From positions 1,302,001 through 1,366,000 of the forward strand of contig NZ_BQME02000002.1 in the NCBI RefSeq assembly GCF_022180385.2: DNA of 64,000 nucleotides, given 5' to 3'. The stretch comes from Paenibacillus sp. L3-i20 (lineage in GTDB: Bacteria; Bacillota; Bacilli; Paenibacillales; Paenibacillaceae). Within the stretch, counting starts at the first letter, position 1; every line of letters begins with the position of its first letter. A program made the translations under genes and the position numbers. Positions 18,579 to 27,950 of this stretch are shown one piece after another. The notes below the pieces were generated by a model, which was not told the origin of the DNA, searched no databases, and saw only the letters and a list, made by a program, of their open reading frames with translations.

Positions 18579-19492
18579 GCAATTGGAACTCCCTTCGGCG
18601 CATTAGACGGTACATTAGTTTTCACTGCTCCTGCAGATGAATGATTTGCCCCGACACCATATAAAGACTTTGGTGAAGCTGTCTGTGCCTCAAATACATT
18701 GTTCTCCGCAGGGAAGATGCCTTCTTTCACTTCACTTACATAAGATTCAATTGCTTGACGAATAGTCGTACCTATATCGGCGTAAGATTTCACAAATCTC
18801 TTTTCAAAATATGGGGATGAATATTGTAATAAATCATGATAAACAAGTACCTGTCCATCGCAGCTTCTGCCTGCCCCAATTCCTATTGTAGGAATCGTAA
18901 GCGCTTCACTAATTGCCGTACCAAGCGATTCAGTAACAAGCTCAATTACGATGCTGAATGCTCCAGCTTTTTCTAATGCAAGTGCATCATCCATTAAACG
19001 TTGTGCATCTTTTTCCGATCTGCCCTGCACTTTGTAGCCTCCAAGTTGATGAACCGATTGAGGTGTTACCCCAATATGCCCCATTACAGGAATTCCGGCT
19101 TGTACAAGTGCTTCTACATCAGCAGCAATTTCTGCACCGCCTTCAAGCTTTACAGCTTGTGCACCGCCTTGCTGCATAATTTTCGCTGCATTAAGCAGCG
19201 TTGCTTCACGACTTGCTCCATATGTCATAAACGGCATATCCGTTACAATAAACGTATTTGTAGCTGCTCTAGCCACTACCCTCGAATGATAAATCATATC
19301 CTCAATCGTTACAGGTATCGTCGTCTCATAACCTAAAACGACATTCCCGAGCGAGTCACCCACCAAAATAACATCAATTCCTGCCTCTTCTGCAAGCTTC
19401 GCGGACGGATAATCATATGCCGTCAGCACGGAAATCGCATTGCGGTCCTGCTTCATCTTCTGCAGGCTTGAGATCGTCAGTCGTTTCCTCAT
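18575..19492 (-). CDS. panB: 3-methyl-2-oxobutanoate hydroxymethyltransferase
   Basis: Transfers a hydroxymethyl group from methylene-THF to 2-oxoisovalerate, the first step to pantoate. Motifs TAYDYPSAKLAEEAGID, VGDSLGNVVLGYETT, AVKLEGG and IGIGAGRSCDGQVLVYHD are in family order. A TTG at 19501 is too near the AAAGGGG ribosome site, so ATG 19492 is chosen (305 aa). It is the first gene after the structured leader at 19526-19704. Confidence 0.96.
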   Translation of the reverse strand: MRKRLTISSLQKMKQDRNAISVLTAYDYPSAKLAEEAGIDVILVGDSLGNVVLGYETTIPVTIEDMIYHSRVVARAATNTFIVTDMPFMTYGASREATLLNAAKIMQQGGAQAVKLEGGAEIAADVEALVQAGIPVMGHIGVTPQSVHQLGGYKVQGRSEKDAQRLMDDALALEKAGAFSIVIELVTESLGTAISEALTIPTIGIGAGRSCDGQVLVYHDLLQYSSPYFEKRFVKSYADIGTTIRQAIESYVSEVKEGIFPAENNVFEAQTASPKSLYGVGANHSSAGAVKTNVPSNAPKGVPIA

Positions 19493-19525
19493 TAGCTTCA
19501 ACCCCTTTTAGACTATTTTAAACAC

Positions 19526-19704
19526 AAAAAAACCTTTTAGCCGCTGCTAGAAAGGTCCTCGAACGAAAAAGGAAACGATTGCTTGTTGTGCTTCCTCCTG
19601 TCTCGGTCCCTACGGCTCAGAGCAGAATATGCAAAACTAAACTTTACCACCATTTTTTCTGCCATTATCAGTGCAGCTCCCGAAGAATACCGCCTGATAA
19701 TCGT
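19526..19704 (-). ncRNA. panBCD leader RNA with intrinsic terminator (candidate pan motif)
   Basis: About 200 bases upstream of panB are non-coding on the minus strand. They end in a terminator (19526-19555) with stem CCTTT(C)TAGC / GCTA AAAGG followed by seven T, 34 bases before the panB ATG. A terminator between promoter and first gene indicates attenuation or a riboswitch-like leader. Upstream G/A-rich stretches (GGGACCGAGACAGGAGGAAG) may fold. A conserved 'pan' RNA motif is known upstream of panB in Bacillota; identity with it was not tested. A covariance-model search would decide. Confidence 0.6.
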
Positions 19705-19733
19705 AGTGTATCAAAAAAGCACTATTTCGTAAA
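19705..19733 (-). promoter_or_regulatory. Possible panBCD promoter
   Basis: TTTACG (-35, four of six consensus bases) and TACACT (-10, four of six) have a 17-bp spacer, placed so the transcript would include the whole panB leader. It lies just upstream of the birA stop region's 3' flank. A weak match. Confidence 0.35.
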
Positions 19734-19751
19734 TGCTATGCAATAAAGAAA

Positions 19752-20735
19752 TCAATTTTCCCCTAATGGTTCGCCCATTTCAGCCGAAAATATAGCTACA
19801 ATACTACCATCTTCTCGCTTTATACGAATAGCTCCACTTTCCTCTAAACCAACTGGCACGCCAACGAGCTCACCTTGCGGTGTAATAAGCTTCACTGTTT
19901 TGCCAATTGATACAGATAACGACTCCCAGAGTGCCAATATAGGTTGAAAGCCTTCTTGCTGGAACAGATCATATAACTGCTCCCAATCCTTTAGAAACTC
20001 CGCAATAATAGCCGTTCTATTGAATGCCTGCCCGCCAGCTATACGAAGGGAAGTAGCTCTACTGAATAACTCCTCCGGATAATCAGACTCTAATAAATTA
20101 ACGCTAACTCCGATCCCTGCTATAATATATTTTAATCTCTCGTCTTCGGCAGCAGATTCTAATAATATTCCGCTAATTTTTTTGCCATCAATGAGCAAAT
20201 CATTTGGCCACTTAATGCCAATCGGCAGATTAGTAATGCGCTTTAAGCTTCTACATAAAGCAACCGCAGTTAACAATGTAAGCTGAGGTGCACAATGTAT
20301 CGGTACAGATGGGCGCATAACCATACTCATCCAAATACCTTTTCCTTGTGGCGATACCCAGCCTCTACCCATGCGGCCACGGCCACCATTTTGTTTCTCT
20401 GCGATTACTAGCGTTCCTTCTAATGCACCATCCTCAGCGAGTGACCGAGCTAAGTCCTGCGTCGATTTCACCTCTTCGAAGCAAATAATGTTCCGACCAA
20501 ACCTATTCGAAGTTAATGCTTTAGTTAAAGAATTAGAATCAATTTGATCAGGTTCTTTAAGTAAGCGATATCCAAGCTTTGTAGACGCTTCGAACTCGTA
20601 TCCAGCCCCTTCTAGCTTCTTAATCTGTTTCCAAATAGCTGTACGGCTAACATTCAGTTGCTGGCTCATCAGTGCCCCGGACACATATTCACCAGGATGA
20701 TTTCGAAATAATTGTAATAACCATTCATTATTCAT
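19752..20735 (-). CDS. birA: Biotin-protein ligase / biotin operon repressor
   Basis: Attaches biotin to carboxylase carrier proteins and, with its N-terminal winged helix, represses biotin genes. The helix SGALMSQQLNVSRTAIWKQIKKLE is at about 16-40. The ligase motif GRGRMGRGWVSPQGKGIWMS is near 117-136 and KWPNDLLIDGKKISGIL is near 176-192. A start at 20753 is possible, but ATG 20735 overlaps the cca stop (ATGAATAA) and has AGAGGT upstream, giving 327 aa. Confidence 0.95.
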   Translation of the reverse strand: MNNEWLLQLFRNHPGEYVSGALMSQQLNVSRTAIWKQIKKLEGAGYEFEASTKLGYRLLKEPDQIDSNSLTKALTSNRFGRNIICFEEVKSTQDLARSLAEDGALEGTLVIAEKQNGGRGRMGRGWVSPQGKGIWMSMVMRPSVPIHCAPQLTLLTAVALCRSLKRITNLPIGIKWPNDLLIDGKKISGILLESAAEDERLKYIIAGIGVSVNLLESDYPEELFSRATSLRIAGGQAFNRTAIIAEFLKDWEQLYDLFQQEGFQPILALWESLSVSIGKTVKLITPQGELVGVPVGLEESGAIRIKREDGSIVAIFSAEMGEPLGEN

Positions 20736-22026
20736 TAATAGGTACCTCTTCATTCCATTGATTTGCTAATTCGAGAAGCTTGTCCGTTTCATTACTTACT
20801 TCACCAGCAGCAGCAGACATAAGCAATCGTCTAAGCATAATACTTAACCAAGGACCTCCCTCACGCTTAAGATGGCGTTGCAATTGCGATCCCGAAATAT
20901 TAAGTTCCTTAAGCGTCTTAAGTGGCATTTGATCCAATTCTAACTTCAACCGATCCAATACCACAGTATGTAGATTCGTCGCTGTTGAGCTAAAAGAGTA
21001 AGCTACTAAGAGCCATTTCGATGCAACTGTTTCTCCGTACTGAATAATCCCTTCACGCCATGTCAGCAAAAGTTTAGGTTCGTATGACTCCTCAGATAAA
21101 ATGGATGCATGCAACCTCATCATATCTTGAATTAGTTTCGTTCTATTGCCAGCAAATTTTAATGCTGTCATCGTAGTTAAGGCATCCTTCTCTTCAAAGT
21201 TAAACGATAGGAATAGTGTCGCCCATTGTAGTTCAATTTCGTTTAGTTTACTGATAGAGGACAAAGCGTCACTTCTATATAAACACTTATTCTGACTTGT
21301 TAATAACTCCTTGAGCACTTCAGGCAAGGCGAGCTTGTCTTTGCAATAAGCTAATAATCCGCTTGCAGCGAGCCAATTCAGTGCTCTAAGTGGATTCTCG
21401 CTTTGAAGCATCTTATCCAACTCAGCACGAACTCTTTCCATCGCTATATGAATAAGCAATCCCTGATGTTTCTTTAACGACTTCCAAGTTGATAAAGCGG
21501 GTTTATACTTATATGCGCCCATAAACCTAACAGCTCGCAACATCCGAAGCGCATCCTCTTGGAACCGAAGATCAGCATCACCTACACATCTGAGTGTCGA
21601 ATTTCTCATATCAGCAAGGCCGTTGTATGGATCGTGAAGCTCTCCATTGTCACGGAGCGCCATTGCATTCATCGTGAAATCTCTTCTAAGAAGATCGTTG
21701 TCCAAACTACTTATAAACAATACTTGTTTCGGCTTTCTATGAGCTTCATATTGTGATTCTTCCCGATATGTTGTTACTTCATAATGTATGCCTTCAACTA
21801 TTACCGTAACTGTTCCATGCTGTAATCCCGTTGGAATCGTACGCGGGAATAATTGAATTGTCTGTTCTGGCAATGCGGACGTAGCAATGTCGATATCATT
21901 AATTGGCAAATCTAAGAGCATGTCTCGAACGGCTCCACCTACGAATACCGCTTCAAAGCCATGCTCCTGTAATTGCATTAATACTGGCAATGCTGCTGTC
22001 ATCGTCGCCGTCAGTTGAAATCTCAC
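20728..22026 (-). CDS. cca: CCA-adding tRNA nucleotidyltransferase
   Basis: Adds or repairs the 3' CCA end of tRNA. Class II nucleotidyltransferase motifs are seen: FVGGAVRDMLLDLPINDIDIATSA (metal-binding DxD) near residues 27-50, the RRDFTMNAMAL motif near 114, and LRFQEDALRMLRAVRF-type motif near 152-167. The start is GTG at 22026 with GGAGG eight bases upstream. Length 432 aa. It is placed between bshA and birA as in B. subtilis. Confidence 0.95.
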   Translation of the reverse strand: MRFQLTATMTAALPVLMQLQEHGFEAVFVGGAVRDMLLDLPINDIDIATSALPEQTIQLFPRTIPTGLQHGTVTVIVEGIHYEVTTYREESQYEAHRKPKQVLFISSLDNDLLRRDFTMNAMALRDNGELHDPYNGLADMRNSTLRCVGDADLRFQEDALRMLRAVRFMGAYKYKPALSTWKSLKKHQGLLIHIAMERVRAELDKMLQSENPLRALNWLAASGLLAYCKDKLALPEVLKELLTSQNKCLYRSDALSSISKLNEIELQWATLFLSFNFEEKDALTTMTALKFAGNRTKLIQDMMRLHASILSEESYEPKLLLTWREGIIQYGETVASKWLLVAYSFSSTATNLHTVVLDRLKLELDQMPLKTLKELNISGSQLQRHLKREGGPWLSIMLRRLLMSAAAGEVSNETDKLLELANQWNEEVPINE

Positions 22027-22082
22027 TGATACAACCTCCGTGTCAGACCAGCTGAGTCATTCTGATCTTATTTGATCGTAAT

Positions 22083-23243
22083 TTATTCACACGCCATTAC
22101 TGGCAGTTCAGCATCAATACCTAGTACCCGATAATAGATTTGTTCATATTGTGCCGTAATTGAATCATTGCAAAATACGTTTCTTGCTCTATGCAAACAA
22201 GCTTGCTTAAATTGTTCATGTAATGCTTCATCGGTTAACAACTTAATCGCATTTGCCGACATTTCTTCGACGTCTCCAATAGCGGATAAATATCCTGTTT
22301 CACCGCTCGTGACAAGCTCAGGAATACCACCTGCATTAGATCCGATTGTTGGTACACCGCAAGCCATCGCTTCTAAAGCAACAAGCCCAAAGCTTTCTTT
22401 CTCTGATGGCAGCAACAATAAATCAGCAAGTGAAATCATTTGTGCTACATCCTCTTGCTTACCTAAGAAATGAACACGTTCCTCAAGCCCTAGACTCTTA
22501 ATTCTATATTGCATCTTTGAAAGTTCTGGGCCTTCACCTACAAATAGAAGCTTAGAGCGAACTTGTTTCGATACACGTTCGAATATGTCAATAACATCAC
22601 AGACACGTTTTACCGGTCTGAAGTTGGAAATATGCATCAATATTTTTTCATCAGGTTCAGCGAAATCGGCCCGCAGCGACTTAACTTCCCTTGGATAGTA
22701 GACCCGTTTATCAACAAAATTATAAGTCAAATCAATTGGCGTCATTATATCAAGCAATTGTCTCGTTTCTTGAATTAAATCTTTAGAAACAGCCGTAACC
22801 GCATCACTTTTGTGTATAGCTAAACGGATTAAATCTTTTAGAGACTCATCCTGAGCAAGCACAGTTATATCAGTACCATGAAGTGTCGTCACCGTTTTTA
22901 AACCATCACCAATCATTTCTTTGGCCAAATATGCGCAAACAGCGTGCGGAACAGCATAATGTACATGAAGCAAGTCCAGCTTCTGCATCTTTGCAACTTG
23001 AGCCATTTTGCTTGCTAGTGATAAATCATAAGGCGGATAACGGAATACATAATAATCATTGACTTCTACTTCGTGGAAAAATATATTTTTATGAAATTTA
23101 CCTAAACGAAACGGAATGCTATGTGTAATAAAATGAATTTCATGCCCGCGTTCAGCGAGCAGTTTTCCTAGTTCAGTAGCAACTACACCTGAACCGCCTA
23201 ATGTCGGATAACAGGTTATGCCAATTTTCAGCTTTCTAGTCAC
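22083..23243 (-). CDS. bshA: N-acetyl-alpha-D-glucosaminyl L-malate synthase
   Basis: First step of bacillithiol synthesis, a GT4 glycosyltransferase joining UDP-GlcNAc and L-malate. GITCYPTLGGSGVVATELG at 8-26 is characteristic of BshA. The GT4 nucleotide-sugar site PSEKESFGLVALEAMACG lies near residues 278-295. The start is GTG at 23243 with GGGAGG upstream. bshB1 and mgsA lie directly upstream in the same direction, so the first two bacillithiol steps share a transcript. Confidence 0.96.
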   Translation of the reverse strand: MTRKLKIGITCYPTLGGSGVVATELGKLLAERGHEIHFITHSIPFRLGKFHKNIFFHEVEVNDYYVFRYPPYDLSLASKMAQVAKMQKLDLLHVHYAVPHAVCAYLAKEMIGDGLKTVTTLHGTDITVLAQDESLKDLIRLAIHKSDAVTAVSKDLIQETRQLLDIMTPIDLTYNFVDKRVYYPREVKSLRADFAEPDEKILMHISNFRPVKRVCDVIDIFERVSKQVRSKLLFVGEGPELSKMQYRIKSLGLEERVHFLGKQEDVAQMISLADLLLLPSEKESFGLVALEAMACGVPTIGSNAGGIPELVTSGETGYLSAIGDVEEMSANAIKLLTDEALHEQFKQACLHRARNVFCNDSITAQYEQIYYRVLGIDAELPVMACE

Positions 23244-23307
23244 TCAGGATGCACCTCCCACTCAAGTGGTATCTATATATGTTATTCGATACAGGTTGTA
23301 CTTTTTG

Positions 23308-24000
23308 TCAAAATAATGAAACATTAAAAGGACGCTTAATAGCAAAGCCTTCTGCATAGGCATATCCACTGCTGTTGCCGAGCAAAAAATCTCTAGCTTC
23401 AACACGAGCCAAATAGCCGTTAGTGAGTGGAGTTTCAACAGAATCCTTAGTTGCAGTAGGATCAAATTGCGATTGATAAGCTTTAAGAGCTGCTTGTTTT
23501 GTAGCATATACCTCACTAATATCAACGGTTAATGAAACCGCATCCACGTCATTTATGTAATAATAGATCAACTGTTCTACCTTTACAATAGGAAGTTGGG
23601 GCAAATAATTGCGCAGCTTTGCATTAAATACGGCCTCTTCGATCAATTTACTAGTCATCACATGGTCGGGATGACGATCGACCCAATATGGAGCGAATAC
23701 GATTCGTGGACGCCAGCGTCTTATCTCCTCAACAATCTTTTCAATTGTGCTGCGGTTAGACTCCAATCCACGATCGGGCAATCCTAGATTTGTACGTGCA
23801 TATAAACCAAGCACCGAAGATGCATGGGCAGCCTCCTGCTGCCTTAGCTCCACGGTGCCATTAGATGACATCTCCGAAAGGGTCAAATCACATACAACTA
23901 CCCTATAACCCTCTTGCACATGCTTAGCAATCGTTCCACCCATACCGATCTCAGCATCATCCGCATGTGCACCAAACACGAGTATATCAATTGATTCCAT
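23308..24000 (-). CDS. bshB1: Bacillithiol biosynthesis deacetylase
   Basis: LmbE-type zinc deacetylase removing acetate from GlcNAc-malate. The zinc motif is FGAHADDAEIGMGG (9-22) and the second zinc histidine is in RHPDHVMTSKL near 113. The 230-aa length fits BshB1. Its ATG shares a base with the mgsA stop at 24000. Confidence 0.94.
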   Translation of the reverse strand: MESIDILVFGAHADDAEIGMGGTIAKHVQEGYRVVVCDLTLSEMSSNGTVELRQQEAAHASSVLGLYARTNLGLPDRGLESNRSTIEKIVEEIRRWRPRIVFAPYWVDRHPDHVMTSKLIEEAVFNAKLRNYLPQLPIVKVEQLIYYYINDVDAVSLTVDISEVYATKQAALKAYQSQFDPTATKDSVETPLTNGYLARVEARDFLLGNSSGYAYAEGFAIKRPFNVSLF

Positions 24001-24422
24001 TACTCCAACGCTCCTGGCTTATATTTATGGACAAGTTCACGCCATGCGAAATCGCCCCGTTCAACTGCTTTCACTAGTACTTCTGCCGTTGCAATATTCG
24101 TTGCAACAGGTATACCTTGTACATCACAAAGTCGAAGCAACGCGATAATATCTGGCTCGTGAGGCTGTGCCATCAATGGATCACGAAGGAAAATGATAAG
24201 ATCCATCACATTTTCTGCAACTAATGCCCCGATCTGTTGATCTCCACCAAGTGGTCCAGACATAAATCGATGAATGGACAGGCTTGTCTGTTCCATAATT
24301 CTCGTACCTGTCGTTCCAGTGGAAAATAATGTGTGTGGTATGAACACATGTTCATATGCGATAACAAAATTAACTAGCTCGTCCTTTTTTCGATCATGTG
24401 CGATAAATGCGATATTCAACAT
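24000..24422 (-). CDS. mgsA: Methylglyoxal synthase
   Basis: Converts dihydroxyacetone phosphate to methylglyoxal and phosphate, relieving sugar-phosphate stress. Motifs [35 protein letters not shown] and [13 protein letters not shown] are all family hallmarks. An in-frame start eight codons earlier exists, but ATG 24422 has GAGGGG six bases upstream (140 aa). Co-transcription with bshB1/bshA is sensible, as bacillithiol helps detoxify methylglyoxal. Confidence 0.96.
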   Translation of the reverse strand: MLNIAFIAHDRKKDELVNFVIAYEHVFIPHTLFSTGTTGTRIMEQTSLSIHRFMSGPLGGDQQIGALVAENVMDLIIFLRDPLMAQPHEPDIIALLRLCDVQGIPVATNIATAEVLVKAVERGDFAWRELVHKYKPGALE

Positions 24423-24461
24423 GTCGTTCCCCTCTTCTGCTGTCAAATCATGCAGCTGTAG

Positions 24462-25268
24462 TTAGTCCATAATATGCTCAAAACCGTATATTAATCCACT
24501 ATACGTCATTACCTTCTTTACCGCTACATTGACACCAGGCATGTAACCAGCTCGGTCATAGGAATCATGACGAATCTTTAAAGTTTGTCCATAACCGCCA
24601 AATACAACCTCCTGCTGAGCAAATACACCTGGAAGTCTTACACTATGTATTCTAAAACCGTTATAATATCCGCCTCTTGCACCTTCAACTGTTTCTTCTT
24701 CTTTTGGGTTTCCTTGTCTAAGCTCTTGACGCACTTGAGAAATAAGCTCAGCTGTTTTAATTGAAGTACCTGATGGTGCGTCCAGTTTTTGGTCACCATG
24801 ATACTCAATAATTTCAACATGAGGCAAATATTTAGACGCTTGTGCTGCAAATTTCATCATAAGAATAGCTCCGATGGAGAAGTTTGGTGCGATTAAGCCA
24901 CCGATACCTTTTTCCTTACATAGCTCGTCCAGTTCTTCGATTTGTTCTGGAGTAAACCCTGTTGTTCCAATAATTGGACGTACTCCGTATTCAATTGAAG
25001 TTCTTGTGTTACTGTATGCAGCTTGAGGTACCGTGAAGTCAACAAGGACATCCGCTTTAGCACTACTTAGCGCTTCTTCAAGTGTACTACTTACGATTAC
25101 ACCAGTATTCGGCTTACCTGCAAAAATTCCAGCATCAACAGGACCAGATGAAGGATTCACGGCAGCGACTAGCTGAAGAGACTCATCCTCTAGTACCATC
25201 TTAACAACTTCTCTTCCCATTCTTCCACCCGCACCAGTTATAGCTACTCTAATAGGTTGTGTCGACAT
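24462..25268 (-). CDS. dapB: 4-hydroxy-tetrahydrodipicolinate reductase
   Basis: Lysine/dipicolinate pathway reductase. The nucleotide-binding GAGGRMGREVV is near residue 10 and the active-site stretch EYHGDQKLDAPSGT near 153. The first catalytic His is kept, while the second His of the E. coli pair is Gly here. Candidate starts are GTG 25277, ATG 25274 and ATG 25268; AAAGGTGA fits the last best (268 aa). The order dapB-mgsA-bshB1-bshA-cca matches B. subtilis. Confidence 0.95.
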   Translation of the reverse strand: MSTQPIRVAITGAGGRMGREVVKMVLEDESLQLVAAVNPSSGPVDAGIFAGKPNTGVIVSSTLEEALSSAKADVLVDFTVPQAAYSNTRTSIEYGVRPIIGTTGFTPEQIEELDELCKEKGIGGLIAPNFSIGAILMMKFAAQASKYLPHVEIIEYHGDQKLDAPSGTSIKTAELISQVRQELRQGNPKEEETVEGARGGYYNGFRIHSVRLPGVFAQQEVVFGGYGQTLKIRHDSYDRAGYMPGVNVAVKKVMTYSGLIYGFEHIMD

Positions 25269-25284
25269 CGTCATCACCTTTTCC

Positions 25285-25818
25285 TCATTTTCGTCTCATC
25301 GTGGAGCGAATCCGCTCCATACGTCTTTTGCGACTAATATCCGCAAACAATCTTCGAGCAGCAGAATGCTGAGGATCGAGACGTAATGCTTCACGTGCGT
25401 GTTCAATTGCCTCATCAAGAAAACCAACTGTCGAACAAACGATAGCTAGTGTATAAAATGCATCAAAGCAAATAGGATCCAAAATAATTGCTTGTCGTAA
25501 TAGCTCTGCTGCTTGTAATAAATTGGGCGATGCTTCATTAATCAAGCCATTAGCTTCTACTAAAAGCAGACGAGCTTGAATTAATCCAGAATGATATCGA
25601 TATTCCTCGTTATCTGGCTCAAGCATTTCGGCTACATCGCCATAGACTTTTGCTTTTGACCATTTCCCGCTCCGTGCACACGAAACAGCACATTTATGAT
25701 AATAGCTTGCATTATTTGGTTCGGTCGCAATAGCCTGCTCAAACCAAAAAATCGCACCTTCAAAATCGTTATTAAAAATAAATTCATACGCTTTCCTAAT
25801 ACATGATTCCCCATCCAT
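25285..25818 (-). CDS. TPR-repeat protein
   Basis: About 177 aa, made mostly of tetratricopeptide repeats: AYEFIFNNDFEGAIFWFEQAIATEPNN, SYYHKCAVSCARSGKWSKAKVY, then AAELLRQAIILDP and FYTLAIVCSTVGFLDEAIEHAREALRLDP. The C terminus is strongly basic (KRRMERIRSTMRRK), which could contact RNA, DNA or membrane. The ATG at 25818 has GGAGG eight bases upstream, preferred over 25857. It lies between ypjD and dapB. Confidence 0.75.
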   Translation of the reverse strand: MDGESCIRKAYEFIFNNDFEGAIFWFEQAIATEPNNASYYHKCAVSCARSGKWSKAKVYGDVAEMLEPDNEEYRYHSGLIQARLLLVEANGLINEASPNLLQAAELLRQAIILDPICFDAFYTLAIVCSTVGFLDEAIEHAREALRLDPQHSAARRLFADISRKRRMERIRSTMRRK

Positions 25819-25872
25819 ATGCCCATCCTCCTTGTACAGGGGTTGATGGTACAGCATATGTTGAGAGCTTGC

Positions 25873-26208
25873 TTACAGTTCTTCCTCTTTTTTCGTCCAC
25901 CGATTTGCATCTCGCGTATTAAATTTATGCATCACTTTATTATGTGCTTCCGTCAAATCAATTTGCAGTGAGTTAGCAAAACAAGATAATATAAATAAAA
26001 TATCACCAAGCTCCATCTCGACTGAGTTTTCTGCCTCTTCGACTTTTTTCGGTTTTTCACCGTAGTAATGATTAACTTCTCGGGCAAGCTCACCAACTTC
26101 TTCAGTCATTCTAGCCATTAGAGCTAACGGACTAAAGTATCCTTCTTTGAATTGGCCAATATAGTCGTCTACTTCGCGTTGTATATCTGACAATGATTTC
26201 TCCGACAT
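25873..26208 (-). CDS. MazG-like nucleotide pyrophosphohydrolase (YpjD-like)
   Basis: Small all-alpha NTP pyrophosphatase that hydrolyses non-canonical or excess (d)NTPs. The metal motif EEVGELAREVNH is near residue 36 and ELGDILFILSCFAN near 66, forming the ExxE...ExxD set. The ATG at 26208 has GGGAG seven bases upstream; two TTG codons just before it are less likely. Length 111 aa. Matches B. subtilis ypjD by size, motif and position before dapB. Confidence 0.88.
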   Translation of the reverse strand: MSEKSLSDIQREVDDYIGQFKEGYFSPLALMARMTEEVGELAREVNHYYGEKPKKVEEAENSVEMELGDILFILSCFANSLQIDLTEAHNKVMHKFNTRDANRWTKKEEEL

Positions 26209-26301
26209 CAACAAGCTCCCTCTCTATCTTTAACCGCACGCCTATATGTTACCGTATTGGCACGTACAAAATCAATAAATTTCACTTTCATAAAGTGTGT
26301 T

Positions 26302-27180
26302 TTATTTTAGCGATTTCACTCCGTACGGGTGTTGTTTATATTTTCTCCAGCCTGTCCAAGTCAAAACAGCCGAAATGATCGTACCAAGAAATAAAGCCCA
26401 TTTCAAAGGATTAGGGGCAGCAGGTAAAACAATTGCAGGAAGCACTTGTGCATGATCAGCCGATAGGAAAATGCCTTTAATCGCAGAACTAATCCCGTCC
26501 AGCGATTCCTCAATCTTTTTATCTACTGCGCTATCATATAGTGTAAGCTTTCTTGCTTCAAGTAACCGGTTTGTATACTCTATTCTTTTCATTAATTCAT
26601 TCATTCTTAGTTCATTACCAGTGAGAAGAGCAGCCGACTCAATCCTTACCGCATGTAGAGATACACTTTTCATCATTGCTTGTGCTGCTGTAAGATGATT
26701 ACCTTGCCCTCTCTTCCATGCTTTATGAACCGAGGTTATATCATCAATCAATAAGTTTTCATATTGAAACCAAAGTCCATGCTTCCCTCTAACAAGTGCA
26801 TCAGTACCTAAACGGATACGAACAGCATGTTCAATCCAATTGGAATTTTTATCTCCACTAGATAGCGCAGCTTGAATGAGATCTGCATCGCTAGATAAAG
26901 CAGCCCACCCTTGAGAAGTACCATATGATGTTAACATATCGTTACCGATATGTTTTTGCAGCTTTTGCATTTCTGCATAAGCCCCTTGTCTATTATTCTG
27001 ATAGGCGGCGTTATATAATGCCGTAGCCGTTTCTTCCATACGGTACAGCTCCTGATATGGACTGTTAGAAAACATATATACTAAACTTCCATCAGGGCTC
27101 GCGCTGCCCCACACAGCTCCAGCTGATCCAATCGTCATAAACAAACAAATGACAAATGGTACAATAACTCGCGATTTCAT
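26302..27180 (-). CDS. YpjB-like sporulation protein
   Basis: The 292-aa protein has a signal peptide (FVICLFMTIGSAGAVWGSA, cleavage near residue 28), a helical external domain and a C-terminal membrane segment (PLKWALFLGTIISAVLTWTGW, about 256-277) with a short basic tail. This topology and the qcrABC-ypjA-ypjB order match B. subtilis ypjB, annotated as a sporulation protein of unknown mechanism. ATG 27180 has GGGGGG six bases upstream. Confidence 0.78.
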   Translation of the reverse strand: MKSRVIVPFVICLFMTIGSAGAVWGSASPDGSLVYMFSNSPYQELYRMEETATALYNAAYQNNRQGAYAEMQKLQKHIGNDMLTSYGTSQGWAALSSDADLIQAALSSGDKNSNWIEHAVRIRLGTDALVRGKHGLWFQYENLLIDDITSVHKAWKRGQGNHLTAAQAMMKSVSLHAVRIESAALLTGNELRMNELMKRIEYTNRLLEARKLTLYDSAVDKKIEESLDGISSAIKGIFLSADHAQVLPAIVLPAAPNPLKWALFLGTIISAVLTWTGWRKYKQHPYGVKSLK

Positions 27181-27202
27181 GGACATCCCCCCATAGCTAA
27201 AT

Positions 27203-27877
27203 CTATGAAGGGATGTTGGTCGATATACCAGTATTGTTGTTTACTTGTTTCGCTAATCGATAACGCAATGCAATGTATGCCGTACCAAAGCTCAGTAGCG
27301 ATAAGTTAAAGGTGAACCACTTTATTGGTGTAATGTTATCTTCCAATTCGGCTGGCAATCCAGGATAAATACCATATGTGTAATCAATCATATCATTTAG
27401 CAGTAAAAACGCTAAAGCTGCGGTTAATGCCGCTGTCCCCGCCTTCATAAAGCGGAAGTACAGCAATGCTTCAAAAGCCATACCAAGATGAGAAACAATT
27501 AACATATAATGACTCCAATTAAGCACATCACCTTGTGCAGCACCTGCAATAATCATTGCAACTGCCCAAACACCATATTTTATTGACCAGACTACAGCTA
27601 GAGCCTCTACGATTACTCTTCCTGCTGTCGCAATTTTCGACGCACTTTTATATGGAAACAATAAATAAAAAATAGCTGCAGTAAAAAACAGACTAGATGT
27701 TGGTGAGTCTGGTACAAATGGTAGCATCCAAGCGGGCATATTAGCCACTGTCCATACAAGTTGGCTTTCATACCACATATATCCGTAAATCGTACCGCCT
27801 AAATTAACGATAAACAACAACCACAAAAATTGACGACTGAGCAGAAATTCGCGACTCCAGAAAAAAGATAGGTTCAT
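27203..27877 (-). CDS. YpjA-like DUF1405 membrane protein
   Basis: The 224-aa protein is mostly hydrophobic with about six or seven membrane segments and conserved polar residues between (for example GGTIYGYMWYESQL near 27-40 and NDMIDYTYGIYPGLP near 158-172). It matches the DUF1405/YpjA family by length and by position after qcrC. Function unknown. It starts just past the qcr terminator, so it is read by read-through or its own promoter. Confidence 0.82.
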   Translation of the reverse strand: MNLSFFWSREFLLSRQFLWLLFIVNLGGTIYGYMWYESQLVWTVANMPAWMLPFVPDSPTSSLFFTAAIFYLLFPYKSASKIATAGRVIVEALAVVWSIKYGVWAVAMIIAGAAQGDVLNWSHYMLIVSHLGMAFEALLYFRFMKAGTAALTAALAFLLLNDMIDYTYGIYPGLPAELEDNITPIKWFTFNLSLLSFGTAYIALRYRLAKQVNNNTGISTNIPS

Positions 27878-27889
27878 GAGTTGTTCCTT

Positions 27890-27924
27890 TCAAAAAAAAC
27901 CTGACCGCATAATACGATCAGGTT
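27890..27924 (-). terminator. Intrinsic terminator after qcrABC
   Basis: On the minus strand AACCTGATCG pairs with CGGTCAGGTT (one mismatch) and is followed by eight T. It lies between the qcrC stop and the ypjA start. Confidence 0.87.
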
Positions 27925-27950
27925 CCTTCTTATTAATGTTAGCAGTAAAA

